From MGIIa-L3 sp038150305 (GTDB lineage Archaea; Thermoplasmatota; Poseidoniia; Poseidoniales; Poseidoniaceae), in assembly GCA_038150305.1 (NCBI GenBank), contig JAYOTG010000007.1:19125-83124 (forward strand): a stretch of DNA of 64,000 nt, written 5' to 3'. Position 1 is the first letter of the stretch, and each line of letters opens with the position of its first letter. Positions 43,850 to 53,028 of the stretch are shown here, in pieces. The notes under the pieces were generated by a model, which was given only the letters and a program-made list of their open reading frames with translations, was not told the origin of the DNA and did no database searches. Both the position numbers and the translations under genes were made by a program.

Positions 43850-44269
43850 ATGGTAGGTCTTCTCGGTGACCTCGATTTGGAGGATGAACACGTCACCATC
43901 GGGCTTGAGGACAGCCTCGAAGAAGCCGCGCACCGCCTGATTGACGTTCCTGGTGGGGTTCTTGTGGTGTTGGACGATGAGGCGCAGCCGCGTGGTCTCA
44001 TCCGGCCTGACCACCTTCTCCGTGAAGTGCTCAAAGGCACGGATTTGCGCGCGAACGTTTGCCGTGATGTGATGCTTTCCGACGTGCTTCGGTTGCCGGT
44101 GTCCACACCGCTGGACGAAGTGGTTGCGGTCATCGACCGCCGTCAACCCGACGCCGTGGTCGGAGTCGACGACGAGGGTGTCTTTCTCGGTTGGTTTTCT
44201 CCGGCCGACCTCGCCTCTGCACGAGCCAAAGTGAAGGTGCTGCGGTCGTTGGACCGTGCGCGTTCGTGA
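43850..44269 (+). CDS. Tandem CBS-domain protein
   Basis: 139 residues from ATG 43850; an alternative ATG 43838 overlaps the previous gene by 8 bp. Two CBS modules are apparent, each with the typical strand pattern: the first around LEEAAHRLIDVPGGVLVVLDD and the second around PLDEVVAVIDRRQPDAVVGVDD followed by GWFSPADL. CBS pairs bind adenosine nucleotides (AMP, ATP or SAM) and regulate partner proteins. A GGTGA sequence precedes the chosen start. The stop abuts the convergent gltX stop exactly (TGATCA). Partner not known; the upstream membrane protein is a candidate. Confidence 0.85.
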   Translation: MVGLLGDLDLEDEHVTIGLEDSLEEAAHRLIDVPGGVLVVLDDEAQPRGLIRPDHLLREVLKGTDLRANVCRDVMLSDVLRLPVSTPLDEVVAVIDRRQPDAVVGVDDEGVFLGWFSPADLASARAKVKVLRSLDRARS

Positions 44270-46009
44270 TCACTCGTGGGCCATCAACAACCGCCCATCC
44301 TCCAGCAGGATGGCATAGCCGATACGCTCCAACTGGACGACGGTCCCGGCGGGGAAGTCATGTGGTTCTAAGCGGCCACCGATCTCGTGCAGTTCGTCGT
44401 CCTCTGCAAGGACGAGCGTGGCCTCTTCCGAGGCATCCACGGTCCAATGAACGATGGGGCGTTGGTCCCGCCGTTCGATGTCTCCGGCGATCAATGTGCC
44501 CTCCTGCTGGTCCACGTCGACCAAGTCCTTGAGCCGGAACGACGCCATGCTTGCATCCTCGACTTCGATCCACACATGGCCCGTGGTCAGGTCATGACGT
44601 CGTGGCTCCTTGTCCGGCTGATCGGGATAACGCACCAGGGTTGCTTCATCCGGTGCGCCGGTGATGGGCATGCGAACCGCATCACGCACGAACGCTAAGC
44701 GAGGTGCAGTGCTGTCGACCGCTTTGGTGTTGTGAGAAAACAGGCTGCTCAACGGCACGGAGATGTCCTTCTGCGTGATGGCCAATTCAAGCCAAAACGC
44801 TCGGAGTGCCGAGGCTTGAATGCCGCGACGCGCGAGGGCGGACAGCGTCGGAAGGCGTGGGTCATTCCAGCCCTCATACCGTCCGCTCTCGATGTCCTTT
44901 CGCATCGCTGAGGTGGAAAATCCGCCCCATTCATGCACCTTAACGCGTCCCCAATACATCGTGTTCGGGTAGGTCCAACCAAAGTACTCGTAGAGCAAGG
45001 TCTGTTTCCTCGTGGAATCCATGAGGTCCTTTCCTCGGATGATGTGGGTCACGCCTTGGAGGTGATCTTCAATCGCGCTTTGAAAGTCGAGGAGCGGCCA
45101 TACTTGGTGCTTAGAACCGACCTCGGGCCGAGGGTGCGGATTGGTCACGGTGTCCTGCAGGCGGAGCGCCGGCCAGTCGCGGAGGGCCGGGTTGCGTTGG
45201 TCCATCCCCGTCTTCACGCGAACGACCGCTTCTCCCGGCTTGTATGCGCCACCGAGCATGCCTTGCCATCGGGTGGTGTGTTCATCCGTAGATTTCCCCC
45301 TGCAAGGGCATTCGGTTTGCGCGACGCGGAACTCGCGGAAGGCTTCCGCACTGCAGGTGCAGACGTATCCGAAGCCCTGCTCGATCATGGTGGTGGCGTG
45401 TTCATGGTACACGTCGATACGATCACTGGCGATGATCACGCGGTCGGCCGGTCGGCCGAGCAACCATTCGGTTTCCTGTTGAATGGTGTCGTACGCCTCA
45501 GGCATGGGAGGCTTCACGACGGTGTCTGTGTCGTCAAACCTCAGGATGAGGGTTCCCTTGTACCGTTCTGCGTAGGCTCCGTTGATGACCAAGCCACGGG
45601 CGTGGCCAAAAGACAGGGGGCCGTTCGGGTTTGGTGCGAACCTGAGGACAACGTTCCCTTCTTCCACATGTTCCAAATCAGGCAGTCCGACGCGCCGTTC
45701 CGCTTTGGGACGTGCTTCAAGCAATTCAGGGGCCATCGCCACCAATTCTTGTTGCGCGGCCTCCAAGCCTTGCTCGGCCACGAAAGCATTCGCTTCCGCG
45801 ACGGCGGCAGCCACTGCGGCGGCGAGCTCACGCCCATGAGGTCGAAGGTCGGCGCGCATGCCCATGATGCGACCGACGACGGAACCGGCCACGGCTTCTC
45901 CGTTGTATTCGACGGCGTTTTGCAACGCGACAAGGCGCAGAAACGCGAGGGTGTCCTCGTCCGGTGTCCACGCCATGCTGCTCAGTGCAGGCTGCAGGGA
46001 GCCCTTCAT
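44270..46009 (-). CDS. gltX: Glutamyl-tRNA synthetase, archaeal type
   Basis: 579 residues, typical of archaeal GluRS. The class I HIGH-like signature is PNPNGPLSFGHARG near residues 127-140 and the KMSKS equivalent is FSTSAMRK near 372. The C-terminal half is the beta-barrel anticodon-binding region seen in archaeal/eukaryotic GluRS and GlnRS (LKDLVDVDQQEG...). It charges tRNA-Glu; whether it also misacylates tRNA-Gln for the GatDE route cannot be decided here. The start overlaps the rnhB stop by 4 bp (ATGA), indicating coupled translation. Confidence 0.95.
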   Translation of the reverse strand: MKGSLQPALSSMAWTPDEDTLAFLRLVALQNAVEYNGEAVAGSVVGRIMGMRADLRPHGRELAAAVAAAVAEANAFVAEQGLEAAQQELVAMAPELLEARPKAERRVGLPDLEHVEEGNVVLRFAPNPNGPLSFGHARGLVINGAYAERYKGTLILRFDDTDTVVKPPMPEAYDTIQQETEWLLGRPADRVIIASDRIDVYHEHATTMIEQGFGYVCTCSAEAFREFRVAQTECPCRGKSTDEHTTRWQGMLGGAYKPGEAVVRVKTGMDQRNPALRDWPALRLQDTVTNPHPRPEVGSKHQVWPLLDFQSAIEDHLQGVTHIIRGKDLMDSTRKQTLLYEYFGWTYPNTMYWGRVKVHEWGGFSTSAMRKDIESGRYEGWNDPRLPTLSALARRGIQASALRAFWLELAITQKDISVPLSSLFSHNTKAVDSTAPRLAFVRDAVRMPITGAPDEATLVRYPDQPDKEPRRHDLTTGHVWIEVEDASMASFRLKDLVDVDQQEGTLIAGDIERRDQRPIVHWTVDASEEATLVLAEDDELHEIGGRLEPHDFPAGTVVQLERIGYAILLEDGRLLMAHE

Positions 46010-46743
46010 GAGGATGGTGGGTCAAACAACCGACGTTGCACTGAGGTGCCTGTGGAGGTCCGGACCGGCATTGGTGTGTCATGCTGCGCAGACCACGCTC
46101 GTTTTGTGGTCGCCCACGACCATCGCAGGGCGGGGTGCGGTCGTCCCTCTAAGAGCAGTTCAGGGAGTGCCCGCTTCAATTTCGGGTCGCTCGGGTAGCC
46201 TGATCCGACCTCAATTCCGCTGCGATCGATGAACGAGCGGACCCACGCATCCCTGGCCACTTTGGCGACGATGCTCGCGGCTCCGACCACTCTGTCTTCC
46301 GCATCGGCTTGATGCTTGGCGTCGATTTCAACGGGTTCAAGGTCGTGCGTCATGAGACCAGACTGCACGTTCTGGCCGAATCGTGCTGCATCAACGTCGC
46401 ATGCGTCGAGCACCAAGCGGTGGTCCTCTCCGTCCATCCATAACGCCTGAATGGCTTCCACAAAGCCTTCCACTTCCAACCGATTCAGGCCCCGCTCCTC
46501 GACGGCTGCATCGATGCGCGTGGGTTCGAGTGCCAGCGCCTCAATGCCCCAACCGTTCTGTTCGGCGAGGCTTCGAAGTTCGCCGTCCATGCGCTCCCGT
46601 TGTTGTGGGCTGAGGCGCTTGGAATCCGTGACGCCAAGCTCCTCGAGGAGATGAAGGTCAGATTCGGGGACAGCGCAGGCCCCGATGAACAAGGGCCCGA
46701 TGCAGGGCCCACGGCCCGCTTCATCGACGCCAATCACGCGCAT
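46006..46743 (-). CDS. rnhB: Ribonuclease HII
   Basis: 245 residues from ATG 46743. The active site is visible: VIGVDEAGRGP with Asp7 and Glu8, DSKRLSP, DACDVD containing the third acidic residue, and VVGAASIVAKVARD. It removes RNA from RNA-DNA hybrids and excises single ribonucleotides from DNA. An upstream extension of the frame is rejected since the canonical N-terminus is at 46743 and GGGGTGA precedes it. A C-terminal tail with RRLFD (residues near 238) resembles PCNA-interacting QxxLxxFF-like ends of archaeal RNase HII, but the match is loose. Sits between a surface protein and gltX in one operon. Confidence 0.94.
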   Translation of the reverse strand: MRVIGVDEAGRGPCIGPLFIGACAVPESDLHLLEELGVTDSKRLSPQQRERMDGELRSLAEQNGWGIEALALEPTRIDAAVEERGLNRLEVEGFVEAIQALWMDGEDHRLVLDACDVDAARFGQNVQSGLMTHDLEPVEIDAKHQADAEDRVVGAASIVAKVARDAWVRSFIDRSGIEVGSGYPSDPKLKRALPELLLEGRPHPALRWSWATTKRAWSAQHDTPMPVRTSTGTSVQRRLFDPPSS

Positions 46744-46747
46744 CGCT

Positions 46748-49036
46748 TCACCCCAAATCGAGATCGTCGAGCAGCGTGTCGATCTCGGTGGCTTCTTGCT
46801 TTGGTGCTGCGAGGTTAGCGGCCAGTGCATCCAAGCGTTCTGATGCGGCTTGACTTGTGCGGGCATCAAGGACGACGGAAGCCGCGTCCGTCAATGCGCT
46901 TGGCGGAGCGGGAGCTGGAGCAGGGCTGGGGTTTGAGCGGTTCCTGAACGCCTCTTGGAACGCGCTTGCGTCCACGCTTTGACTGACCGCGGGCGCGGGT
47001 TGCCCACGCTTGGCCTGGAATCCAGCCATCCAATCTTCAGCGGTTTCAGGAGCCTTTGCGTCTTGCACCATCTCGGCTCGCTCAGCGCGTTGGTCGGCAC
47101 GACGGACCAAGGCACGGTTGAGCACGATGGTCGCAATCCCAACCGCGAGCACGATGTGCCACGTGACTTGCACCAAGCCCCACACCTGCCCCGCGATCGC
47201 TTGGAGGTCAAAGCCCCCCTCGGTCGGGTTGTCTTGCCACGGGATGCCGAGGTATGGTGCGACAATGGTCTCTTGGAAGGTTTGCTCCGGGACGTAACGG
47301 GACCGAACGCTGAGGTTCACATAGACGGTGCCGTTCACGCTCTCATCCGCTGGTAGGTCGAACCAAGCCCTGAGCGTGATGTTGCTCCCAATGGGCAACC
47401 CTTCGACTTCGAAGGAACGCACAGGTTCCTCGTCGCCGTCGAGCACCGCTCCCTCAGGTGGAATCAACCCCATGTCCATGCCGTGTGATGCCTTCATGCT
47501 GACCACCAAGCCATCGACGACGTTTCCGTCGTTGCGGAGGGTGGCCGTGACGGACACGCGCTGGCGCGAGTCCTCCTCTTGGACCACCGATTCAAACACC
47601 CATTCCACACGTGGTGCAATGCGAAGGTCGAGGCTCTGCACCAAATCGAGCGTTGTCCCCTCCGGCCCGATGAAGACGTCGAGGGTCGCCGTCTGGAACG
47701 CAAGGGCGTCAGGATGAGCCCGAAGATGAGCGATCACGATGTCTTCGTTGTCGCCATGAGCGAGCGACAACCGCTCGGTTCCAATGGACATGTTCACGAT
47801 GCCCTGAGCTTCCTCGCCAAGGGCGAGTTCGATGGTCGCAGCATCATCGTAGGTCCCTGAATTGCGAACGTTGGCCCGCACTTCGCAGGAGCGTTCAACC
47901 TCCAAGTCAGCGCAACGCGCGGTGATGTCGGTCACCTCGAACGCACGTTGGAGGTCGATTTCGCCGGTGAGGTCCACGGTTGCCGTTGAGGCGCCGATGT
48001 TGGCGCGCAGGCGCACGTCCAGACGGCCCTCGTCAATCCATGGCGCAAGCAGGCCGACTTCGATGGTGCGTGATGCTCCGGGCTGGAGTGGGAGGGTAGG
48101 AAGCGCACCGAACAAAGCAACGGTCCAACCGTCCCGCTGGAAGCGGTCAATCGGCTCGAAACCGTCCACCGCTGTGCCGTCTGCGTTGAGCGCAATCAGG
48201 TTCAATCCCACGGTGGAAGGGACGTTGCCACGGTTGGTGATCACGACGTCCATCCGCTCATCGGTGCCTGGGGCGACCGGCTGCGTGGATGCTTCGACGG
48301 ACACCGCAACCCGCTTGACTTCCTCCATGGCGAGGATGAAGGTCCAAGCGTCCCCTCGACCGTCAAAGGTCGAGGACGCTGTGAGGGTGAAGGAAGGACC
48401 AGTGCCAAACAGAGGAAGACCATCGTCATCGACCACGCCCACCTCAATCCATGCGCCGATGTAGATGAGTTCACCAGGGTCAACGGAAACGTTGGGGTCC
48501 TCAACCTTCACGCCGTTGAGCGTCCAACCCCACGCCCAACCGCTGGCCGTGTCCATGTGGAAATGGACCTCATCAGGTTCAGAACCGACGTTGGTCAAGT
48601 TGACCGCGACTTGGGTTGTCACTCCCTCGTTGACCGTCAGCGTGGATTGATCCGAGGCACCGAGCACCAACGCAGAAGCTGCACGAATCCACACGTCAAC
48701 GGTGCAGGTGGACAGCGTGGTTCCGCCGTCTGAGAGGTTCACCACCAAGTCGAGGTGACCGCTCGGCGCATCGAGGGAGGCGGTGAACGATCCTGTCCAG
48801 GTTCGGTTGTTGCTTTCTGTGGTGTTGGCCACATCCGTGATCTCAACCTCTACCAGGTCACCGAAGCTCAATGTCGCGTCATCGACACCGTGCTGGGTGA
48901 AGGAAACAGACGTCGCTTGCCCTGGTACCAGTGCTACGGTCTCGGGACAAGTGAGGCTCGGGTTGCTTTCTGCGCCAGCGTGGTGGAGCGGGAGCGTGCT
49001 CAGCAAGAGGAGCAGCACCAGCCATACTGCTCGCAT
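46748..49036 (-). CDS. Single-pass surface protein with NEW3/CARDB-like modules
   Basis: 762 residues. A signal peptide (WLVLLLLLSTLPLHHAGAES) begins an ectodomain of repeated beta-sandwich modules containing the N-x-G-x-x-x-D strand pattern of CARDB/NEW3 domains (for example LTNVGSEPDEV, ITNRGNVPSTV, VRNSGTYDDAA, LRNDGNVVDGL). One membrane helix (about 615-642) precedes a cytoplasmic tail of about 120 residues rich in Ala and Pro, ending in an acidic LDDLDLG. The stop is 4 bp before rnhB, so a surface-protein gene heads an operon with rnhB and gltX. The frame extends to 49111, but the signal peptide and a TTGAAGG element 26 bp before ATG 49036 set the start. No enzyme motif. Confidence 0.83.
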   Translation of the reverse strand: MRAVWLVLLLLLSTLPLHHAGAESNPSLTCPETVALVPGQATSVSFTQHGVDDATLSFGDLVEVEITDVANTTESNNRTWTGSFTASLDAPSGHLDLVVNLSDGGTTLSTCTVDVWIRAASALVLGASDQSTLTVNEGVTTQVAVNLTNVGSEPDEVHFHMDTASGWAWGWTLNGVKVEDPNVSVDPGELIYIGAWIEVGVVDDDGLPLFGTGPSFTLTASSTFDGRGDAWTFILAMEEVKRVAVSVEASTQPVAPGTDERMDVVITNRGNVPSTVGLNLIALNADGTAVDGFEPIDRFQRDGWTVALFGALPTLPLQPGASRTIEVGLLAPWIDEGRLDVRLRANIGASTATVDLTGEIDLQRAFEVTDITARCADLEVERSCEVRANVRNSGTYDDAATIELALGEEAQGIVNMSIGTERLSLAHGDNEDIVIAHLRAHPDALAFQTATLDVFIGPEGTTLDLVQSLDLRIAPRVEWVFESVVQEEDSRQRVSVTATLRNDGNVVDGLVVSMKASHGMDMGLIPPEGAVLDGDEEPVRSFEVEGLPIGSNITLRAWFDLPADESVNGTVYVNLSVRSRYVPEQTFQETIVAPYLGIPWQDNPTEGGFDLQAIAGQVWGLVQVTWHIVLAVGIATIVLNRALVRRADQRAERAEMVQDAKAPETAEDWMAGFQAKRGQPAPAVSQSVDASAFQEAFRNRSNPSPAPAPAPPSALTDAASVVLDARTSQAASERLDALAANLAAPKQEATEIDTLLDDLDLG

Positions 49037-49058
49037 AGCCCAGTCTCGTCCCTTTCGT

Positions 49059-49065
49059 CCTTCAA
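49059..49065 (-). promoter_or_regulatory. TATA-like element of surface protein-rnhB-gltX operon
   Basis: Reads TTGAAGG on the minus strand, centred 26 bp before ATG 49036. The 49-bp gap to the upstream SRAP gene contains this element and nothing else notable. Confidence 0.5.
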
Positions 49066-49085
49066 GTCGTCGTTCACCTGTACAA

Positions 49086-49697
49086 TCAAAACAAGGTCGG
49101 AATGGGTTCACTCAGATGTGGGCCATCCTCTGCCGTGCGGTTGACGCTCATGCTCACGGCCCATGCGACCACCTCTGGGCTTGGTGGCACCCTTCCGTCC
49201 ACCAGCCATGCCTCGAGGTCGTTTTTGGACAGCACCACGGGCATGCGCGGGTGCACGTGGGCGATGGACGGTACAGCGCCTTGCGTCAGCAACGCGAAGC
49301 CCTCCAATCCCTCGGGATGCAGCAGGCCTGCCAACCACATGATCTCCCCTGATTGGAGCGCGTGATGGTAGGGATGGCGTCCAACCGGTGAAGCCAGCCA
49401 TTCGTACCACCCCGTGGCCGGGGCTGCCATCCGCCCTGTATGCATCGATTGACGGAACACAGGCTTCTCTGCGGCCGTTTCAATGCGCGCATTGATGGGT
49501 GCCTTTCGCGGCTCTTGGCTCGACGTGAACCCCCACCGTCCAAGGCTGATGTCCATCTTGCCCTCGTCCATGGTGAGCACAGGGTGCACGTCGGTTGGTG
49601 CGATGTTCCAATGCGGAGATGGATCGAGTTCGGTCATCACGTTCAGGTCGAGCAGGGCGTCTTTGAGCCGGGCGCCGAAGGCAAAACGGCCGCACAT
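49086..49697 (-). CDS. SRAP-domain protein (HMCES/YedK family)
   Basis: 203 residues. The N-terminus is MCGRF, so Cys2 becomes the catalytic N-terminal residue after Met removal, as in HMCES/YedK. The other conserved residues are visible: Asn in PINARIET, Glu in GWYEW and His in HVHPRMPVVL. These proteins form thiazolidine crosslinks with abasic sites in single-stranded DNA, shielding them at forks. The frame opens much further upstream inside pheT, but MCGRF fixes the start at 49697. It begins 6 bp after the pheT stop, so the two are probably co-transcribed. No SOS-type operator is visible. Confidence 0.93.
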   Translation of the reverse strand: MCGRFAFGARLKDALLDLNVMTELDPSPHWNIAPTDVHPVLTMDEGKMDISLGRWGFTSSQEPRKAPINARIETAAEKPVFRQSMHTGRMAAPATGWYEWLASPVGRHPYHHALQSGEIMWLAGLLHPEGLEGFALLTQGAVPSIAHVHPRMPVVLSKNDLEAWLVDGRVPPSPEVVAWAVSMSVNRTAEDGPHLSEPIPTLF

Positions 49698-49702
49698 CGC
49701 GC

Positions 49703-51400
49703 TCACACAGGATCCGGAAGTGCAGCATCGAGTGCAGCCATGTCGAATTCGGCTGCATTCATTGGGACCGCCAACTCGAATGCATCGCCCACGTGCGGAT
49801 CGATTTCGCCGAAGCAGCCGACCCATGCGCCGTTCACCACCACGCGAGCTGCCCGCCCAGCAAGCCACGGCCCCTCACCGTCCGGCAAAGGTTCGATGGA
49901 GACGGTGGTGGCTTCGGTGGCCCCCAATGCGCCCATGAAGGCCTGAATGCGTCCTCGTACCGCAGCAAATCCTCCGCTTGCCTCAGCTGCAAGGAAGGAC
50001 ACGCGCCCCGCGTTCTTGTGGTCTCGGACCACCGTTCCGAGTTCAAACACGGCCTGGGGCAAGTCATGGTGGCGGTTGGCCGCCAGCAAGCGCAACAGTC
50101 CCGGAAGGAGGTGTTGCCTCAGCACCGTGTGGTCCACCGTGATTGGGTTGGTGATTTGCGTCACGGCCCCGCTTGGCGCCCACCGCATGCGTTCGAATTG
50201 GTCCTCCATGTTGGACAAAGTCAACGACTGGACCTCAGTGAATCCGAGCCCGACCATGGTGGTACGCACACGCCGTCGCAGGTGCGCATCTGGGCGCGGT
50301 TGGCCGTGTGAAGGCGCGGTGGGGCTTGATGCCCCTAGGTCATCGTATCCGTGCCCGATGGCCAAATCTTCGATCAAGTCAACGTTGTGCAGCACGTCCA
50401 GCCTCCAACGGGGCATGGCCACCACGAAGACGTCATCCGTTTCTTCAAGCACCTCTCCTCCCATGCGCTGGAACGCCAGACTTGCTTCATCGCGGGTGAA
50501 GGTTCGGCCCAACAGTCGGTGCACGAGGTCCTTGGAAAGGTGGTGCTGCACCGGCGCGCCTGCCGGGTGATGGCCAGTGGCCTGACCTCCAATGACGTTC
50601 ACTTGCTCGACGGTTCCACCCATCGCCTCAAGTTGCAGGCAAACAAGGTGGAGCGAAGCTTCACAGGCGGCGAGGTCCCATCCCGTCACGTCCACGAACA
50701 TCGAGGTGGTGGACGTGGTCACGGTGGTGTGCGCACCGTTGATGATCGGAGGGAAGGATAGCACGTTGTCCTCGGCGTCGAGGAGGATTGGAACGCGGTC
50801 CATGCCGTCGAGGAGGTGAGCATAGTCCACGCCCTTCGGGTGTTCGCGCAGGATGGCTTCGATGCTCATCGGCGCTTCTGAGCCGAGGGGAACAAAGCTC
50901 GCGTCTCGGTCCATGCAGACGGTTCGAAACGGCGCCTTCAAACGGGCGAGGTCGTGGACGCCGATGGAGGCACGGTACCGTCCTCGACCGACGGCAAAGT
51001 GGAGTTTTTCCTGATGGTCCATCAAGCGGCGGATGGCGGCATCTTTGCTGTCCTCATCCTCACCAAGGTTCACGCCGTGCACGATGGCACAGACGATCAC
51101 GGGACGCACCTCGCTGAGTTCGTCGTCGACGGTCATGGTGGTTGTTGCAGGTTCCACGTCCAATCCCGGACTGACCGCCTCATCGTGGAGGAAGGCACGC
51201 ATGGCGCGAGCGAGCGTTTCCGCAGACAGAAGATCAGGTCGGTCCGGGAAAATCTCGATGTCGAGCACGTCCTCATCGCAGCGGTCGATGTCCGTTCCAA
51301 GGAGTGGAAGAGACTCCTCCAAGGTGACGATGCTGTGCCTATGCCCAGCCTGAGCCATCAAGGCTCGAAGCACGCTTTGCTCGACGCTGATGGTGGGCAT
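49703..51400 (-). CDS. pheT: Phenylalanyl-tRNA synthetase beta subunit
   Basis: 565 residues, the length of the short archaeal/eukaryotic beta subunit without the bacterial EMAP-like N-terminal domain. Recognisable elements are the N-terminal LEIFPDRPDLLS-like segment (here DIEIFPDRPDLLSAETLAR), the B3/4 region with VIVCAIVHG, and the catalytic-like C-terminal domain with PITVDHTVLRQHLLPGLLR and VFELGTV. It pairs with PheS, which is not in this window. GAGGTGA lies 6 bp before ATG 51400, and the upstream gene ends 4 bp before it, so pheT is internal to an operon. Confidence 0.95.
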   Translation of the reverse strand: MPTISVEQSVLRALMAQAGHRHSIVTLEESLPLLGTDIDRCDEDVLDIEIFPDRPDLLSAETLARAMRAFLHDEAVSPGLDVEPATTTMTVDDELSEVRPVIVCAIVHGVNLGEDEDSKDAAIRRLMDHQEKLHFAVGRGRYRASIGVHDLARLKAPFRTVCMDRDASFVPLGSEAPMSIEAILREHPKGVDYAHLLDGMDRVPILLDAEDNVLSFPPIINGAHTTVTTSTTSMFVDVTGWDLAACEASLHLVCLQLEAMGGTVEQVNVIGGQATGHHPAGAPVQHHLSKDLVHRLLGRTFTRDEASLAFQRMGGEVLEETDDVFVVAMPRWRLDVLHNVDLIEDLAIGHGYDDLGASSPTAPSHGQPRPDAHLRRRVRTTMVGLGFTEVQSLTLSNMEDQFERMRWAPSGAVTQITNPITVDHTVLRQHLLPGLLRLLAANRHHDLPQAVFELGTVVRDHKNAGRVSFLAAEASGGFAAVRGRIQAFMGALGATEATTVSIEPLPDGEGPWLAGRAARVVVNGAWVGCFGEIDPHVGDAFELAVPMNAAEFDMAALDAALPDPV

Positions 51401-51404
51401 GTGT

Positions 51405-52247
51405 TCACCTCGTCCAGTCGGGCAACGGGCGTTCGAACCCAGCGACCCGCAGGCCACTCATCACGGCTGCATCAAGCGTCGTTGCGCGCAGGTGAGCGCG
51501 GCCAAGCGCGTCGATGCTCGACAGGCCAAGGTCTCGCAGGTGGAGGGTCATGCCTTCTCGTAGGCGGCGCAGCATGGCTGCAAGGGCCGCAGGGCCGTCG
51601 TCCTCCGGCCTGAACACGGTCAGCCCGAGGCCCCCTGCGCCGAGGAGCACAAGATCCCGCCCGCTCGGGCTCCAGTCGAGTTTGACGCCGCTTCGCGTGA
51701 TCTCAGGATCAAGCGTTGCGTTTGCTGACCGCCCTGCAAGGGGCAGCATGGCGGGGAGTGGGAGGTCCGGTCGCTTCCCCACGTCCATGAAGGCCGCACA
51801 CATGCCGTGCTCCGCCGCCCATCGGTGGAGGTGATTCACCCGGCCTGCGTCGCCCAAGAGGGCAAAGGTGGGGGGCTCATCGCACATGGAGGTCAGGAGC
51901 ACAAGAAGGGCTTCCAGTGATGCAGGGTCCATCGGCGGGAGGTCGCCGAGGTCGATGACCGCTCCTGCTGCAGCGGGAAGGCTCGTCCATGCTTGGACCG
52001 TGCCCTCGCCGATGCGGAGCAGGTCGATGGGCCGTGGTGCTTCATCCACGAGGAAAGGTTGCTCCGCCAAGGTCTGTGCGACGTCCTCCTTGGACCGCTT
52101 GGCTCGGAGCCGCTCGCCATTGATGACGTGAGGCAGCACCGGCAGCGGAAGCGCCAATGGCGCGCTCCCGAGCAGCACGGTGGTGTCCACGGAGGCCCCT
52201 TCCAGCGAGGCCGATGGTGTGGTCGGCATGAGTCCAAGGCCACGCAT
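51405..52247 (-). CDS. Unknown protein upstream of pheT, 280 aa
   Basis: 280 residues from ATG 52247, with AGAGGA a few bases before. No motif is certain; VIDLGDLPPMDPASLEALLVLLTSM resembles the strand-helix of STAS-type domains, but this is weak. The protein lacks a signal peptide and membrane helices. The upstream frame stays open to the gap at 52271-52280, so a longer N-terminus or fusion to the GXGXG gene cannot be excluded. It ends 4 bp before pheT, suggesting co-transcription. Sequence across the gap would settle the start. Confidence 0.6.
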   Translation of the reverse strand: MRGLGLMPTTPSASLEGASVDTTVLLGSAPLALPLPVLPHVINGERLRAKRSKEDVAQTLAEQPFLVDEAPRPIDLLRIGEGTVQAWTSLPAAAGAVIDLGDLPPMDPASLEALLVLLTSMCDEPPTFALLGDAGRVNHLHRWAAEHGMCAAFMDVGKRPDLPLPAMLPLAGRSANATLDPEITRSGVKLDWSPSGRDLVLLGAGGLGLTVFRPEDDGPAALAAMLRRLREGMTLHLRDLGLSSIDALGRAHLRATTLDAAVMSGLRVAGFERPLPDWTR

Positions 52248-52270
52248 CGGGTCCTCTCGGGGGCCGCGAG

Positions 52271-52280
52271 NNNNNNNNNN
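52271..52280. other. Assembly gap (10 N)
   Basis: Ten unknown bases separate the GXGXG gene from the next minus-strand gene. The round number suggests a placeholder of unknown true length. Confidence 0.95.
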
Positions 52281-52966
52281 TCATCGCCGCCTTCGATGAG
52301 GTTCGGGACCAAGCAGACGGCATCGGCGGGGACCTGCCATGAGGGGTCTTCAATCCTGGCGTTGACGTCCTTCAATTCGTCCGCTGAAAGCGGCCTCATG
52401 GTGACGCCAGGCCCAGGGGCCGGGCATCGACCGTCGATGACGATCATGCCGCCGAGCATGCCGCTCCCGGGGTCGTGGCCCACGTCCCCATGGATGACGA
52501 TCAAGCCTCCGCGCATGGCGTTGCCCACGCGCTTGCCCAGCTTGCCTTTGATGAGAATGAGTCCGTCGTGCATCGAGGCGCCGAGGTCGTCGTCGCAACC
52601 GTCTTCGATGACGATGGTTCCGCCCCGCATCGACCATCCGGCCATCGGTCCAACATGGCCCTCGCAAAGCAAGCGACCGTCGTGAAGCGCGGCGCCAAAC
52701 ATGCTTCCAGCATCGCCGCGGTGATCGAAGGAGCCCGAACTTCCCGTCGAAATCCAGGGCCCAAGGCGGCCCAGGGAACGAACGCGGGCTCCTTCGGGGA
52801 GGAAGGGGCAAAGGCCAGACTCACCTTCCTTTGGGACCTCTGTGCCATCTGCAGTCCATCCAATTCGGAGGATGGCGTTCCGTTCGATGGCGGTTTCCAA
52901 CGCTCCCGCCAACTGTCGGTTGATGCCGATGGAACGCTCCATGAGCGGTGTGCCCTCGCCGGCCAT
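52281..52966 (-). CDS. GXGXG-domain protein (GltB3/FwdC-like), 3' end lost in gap
   Basis: About 228 residues are visible before the N run. Repeats such as GWSMRGGTIVIEDG, GNAMRGGLIVIHGD and GSGMLGGMIVIDGR are the right-handed beta-helix GXGXG motif of the glutamate synthase C-terminal domain and of formylmethanofuran dehydrogenase subunit C. As a stand-alone protein it more likely serves a glutamate-synthase-type complex than methanogenesis, for which there is no evidence here. The conserved region is preceded by MERSIGINRQL. Starts at GTG 52990, ATG 52966 or ATG 52942 are possible; 52966 is favoured by CTATGTG 25 bp upstream. The C-terminus is unknown. Confidence 0.75.
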
Positions 52967-52987
52967 GTGACGTCGTCGTGTGAACGC

Positions 52988-52994
52988 CACATAG
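52988..52994 (-). promoter_or_regulatory. Possible TATA-like element for GXGXG gene
   Basis: Reads CTATGTG on the minus strand, centred 25 bp before ATG 52966; weak match, supported by position. Confidence 0.3.
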
Positions 52995-53028
52995 CCTCAT
53001 CGCCGCGAGCAGGGGGTCCGTCGTGCAG

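Noticed and set aside
44933..46198. 421-residue plus-strand frame
   Set aside because: Antisense to gltX and rnhB, both with intact catalytic motifs.
51893..52990. Continuous 365-residue minus-strand frame through the N run
   Set aside because: Continuity depends on ten N being the true length; after the gap the frame is an Arg/Ser-rich shadow, while the other frame is the better coding one.
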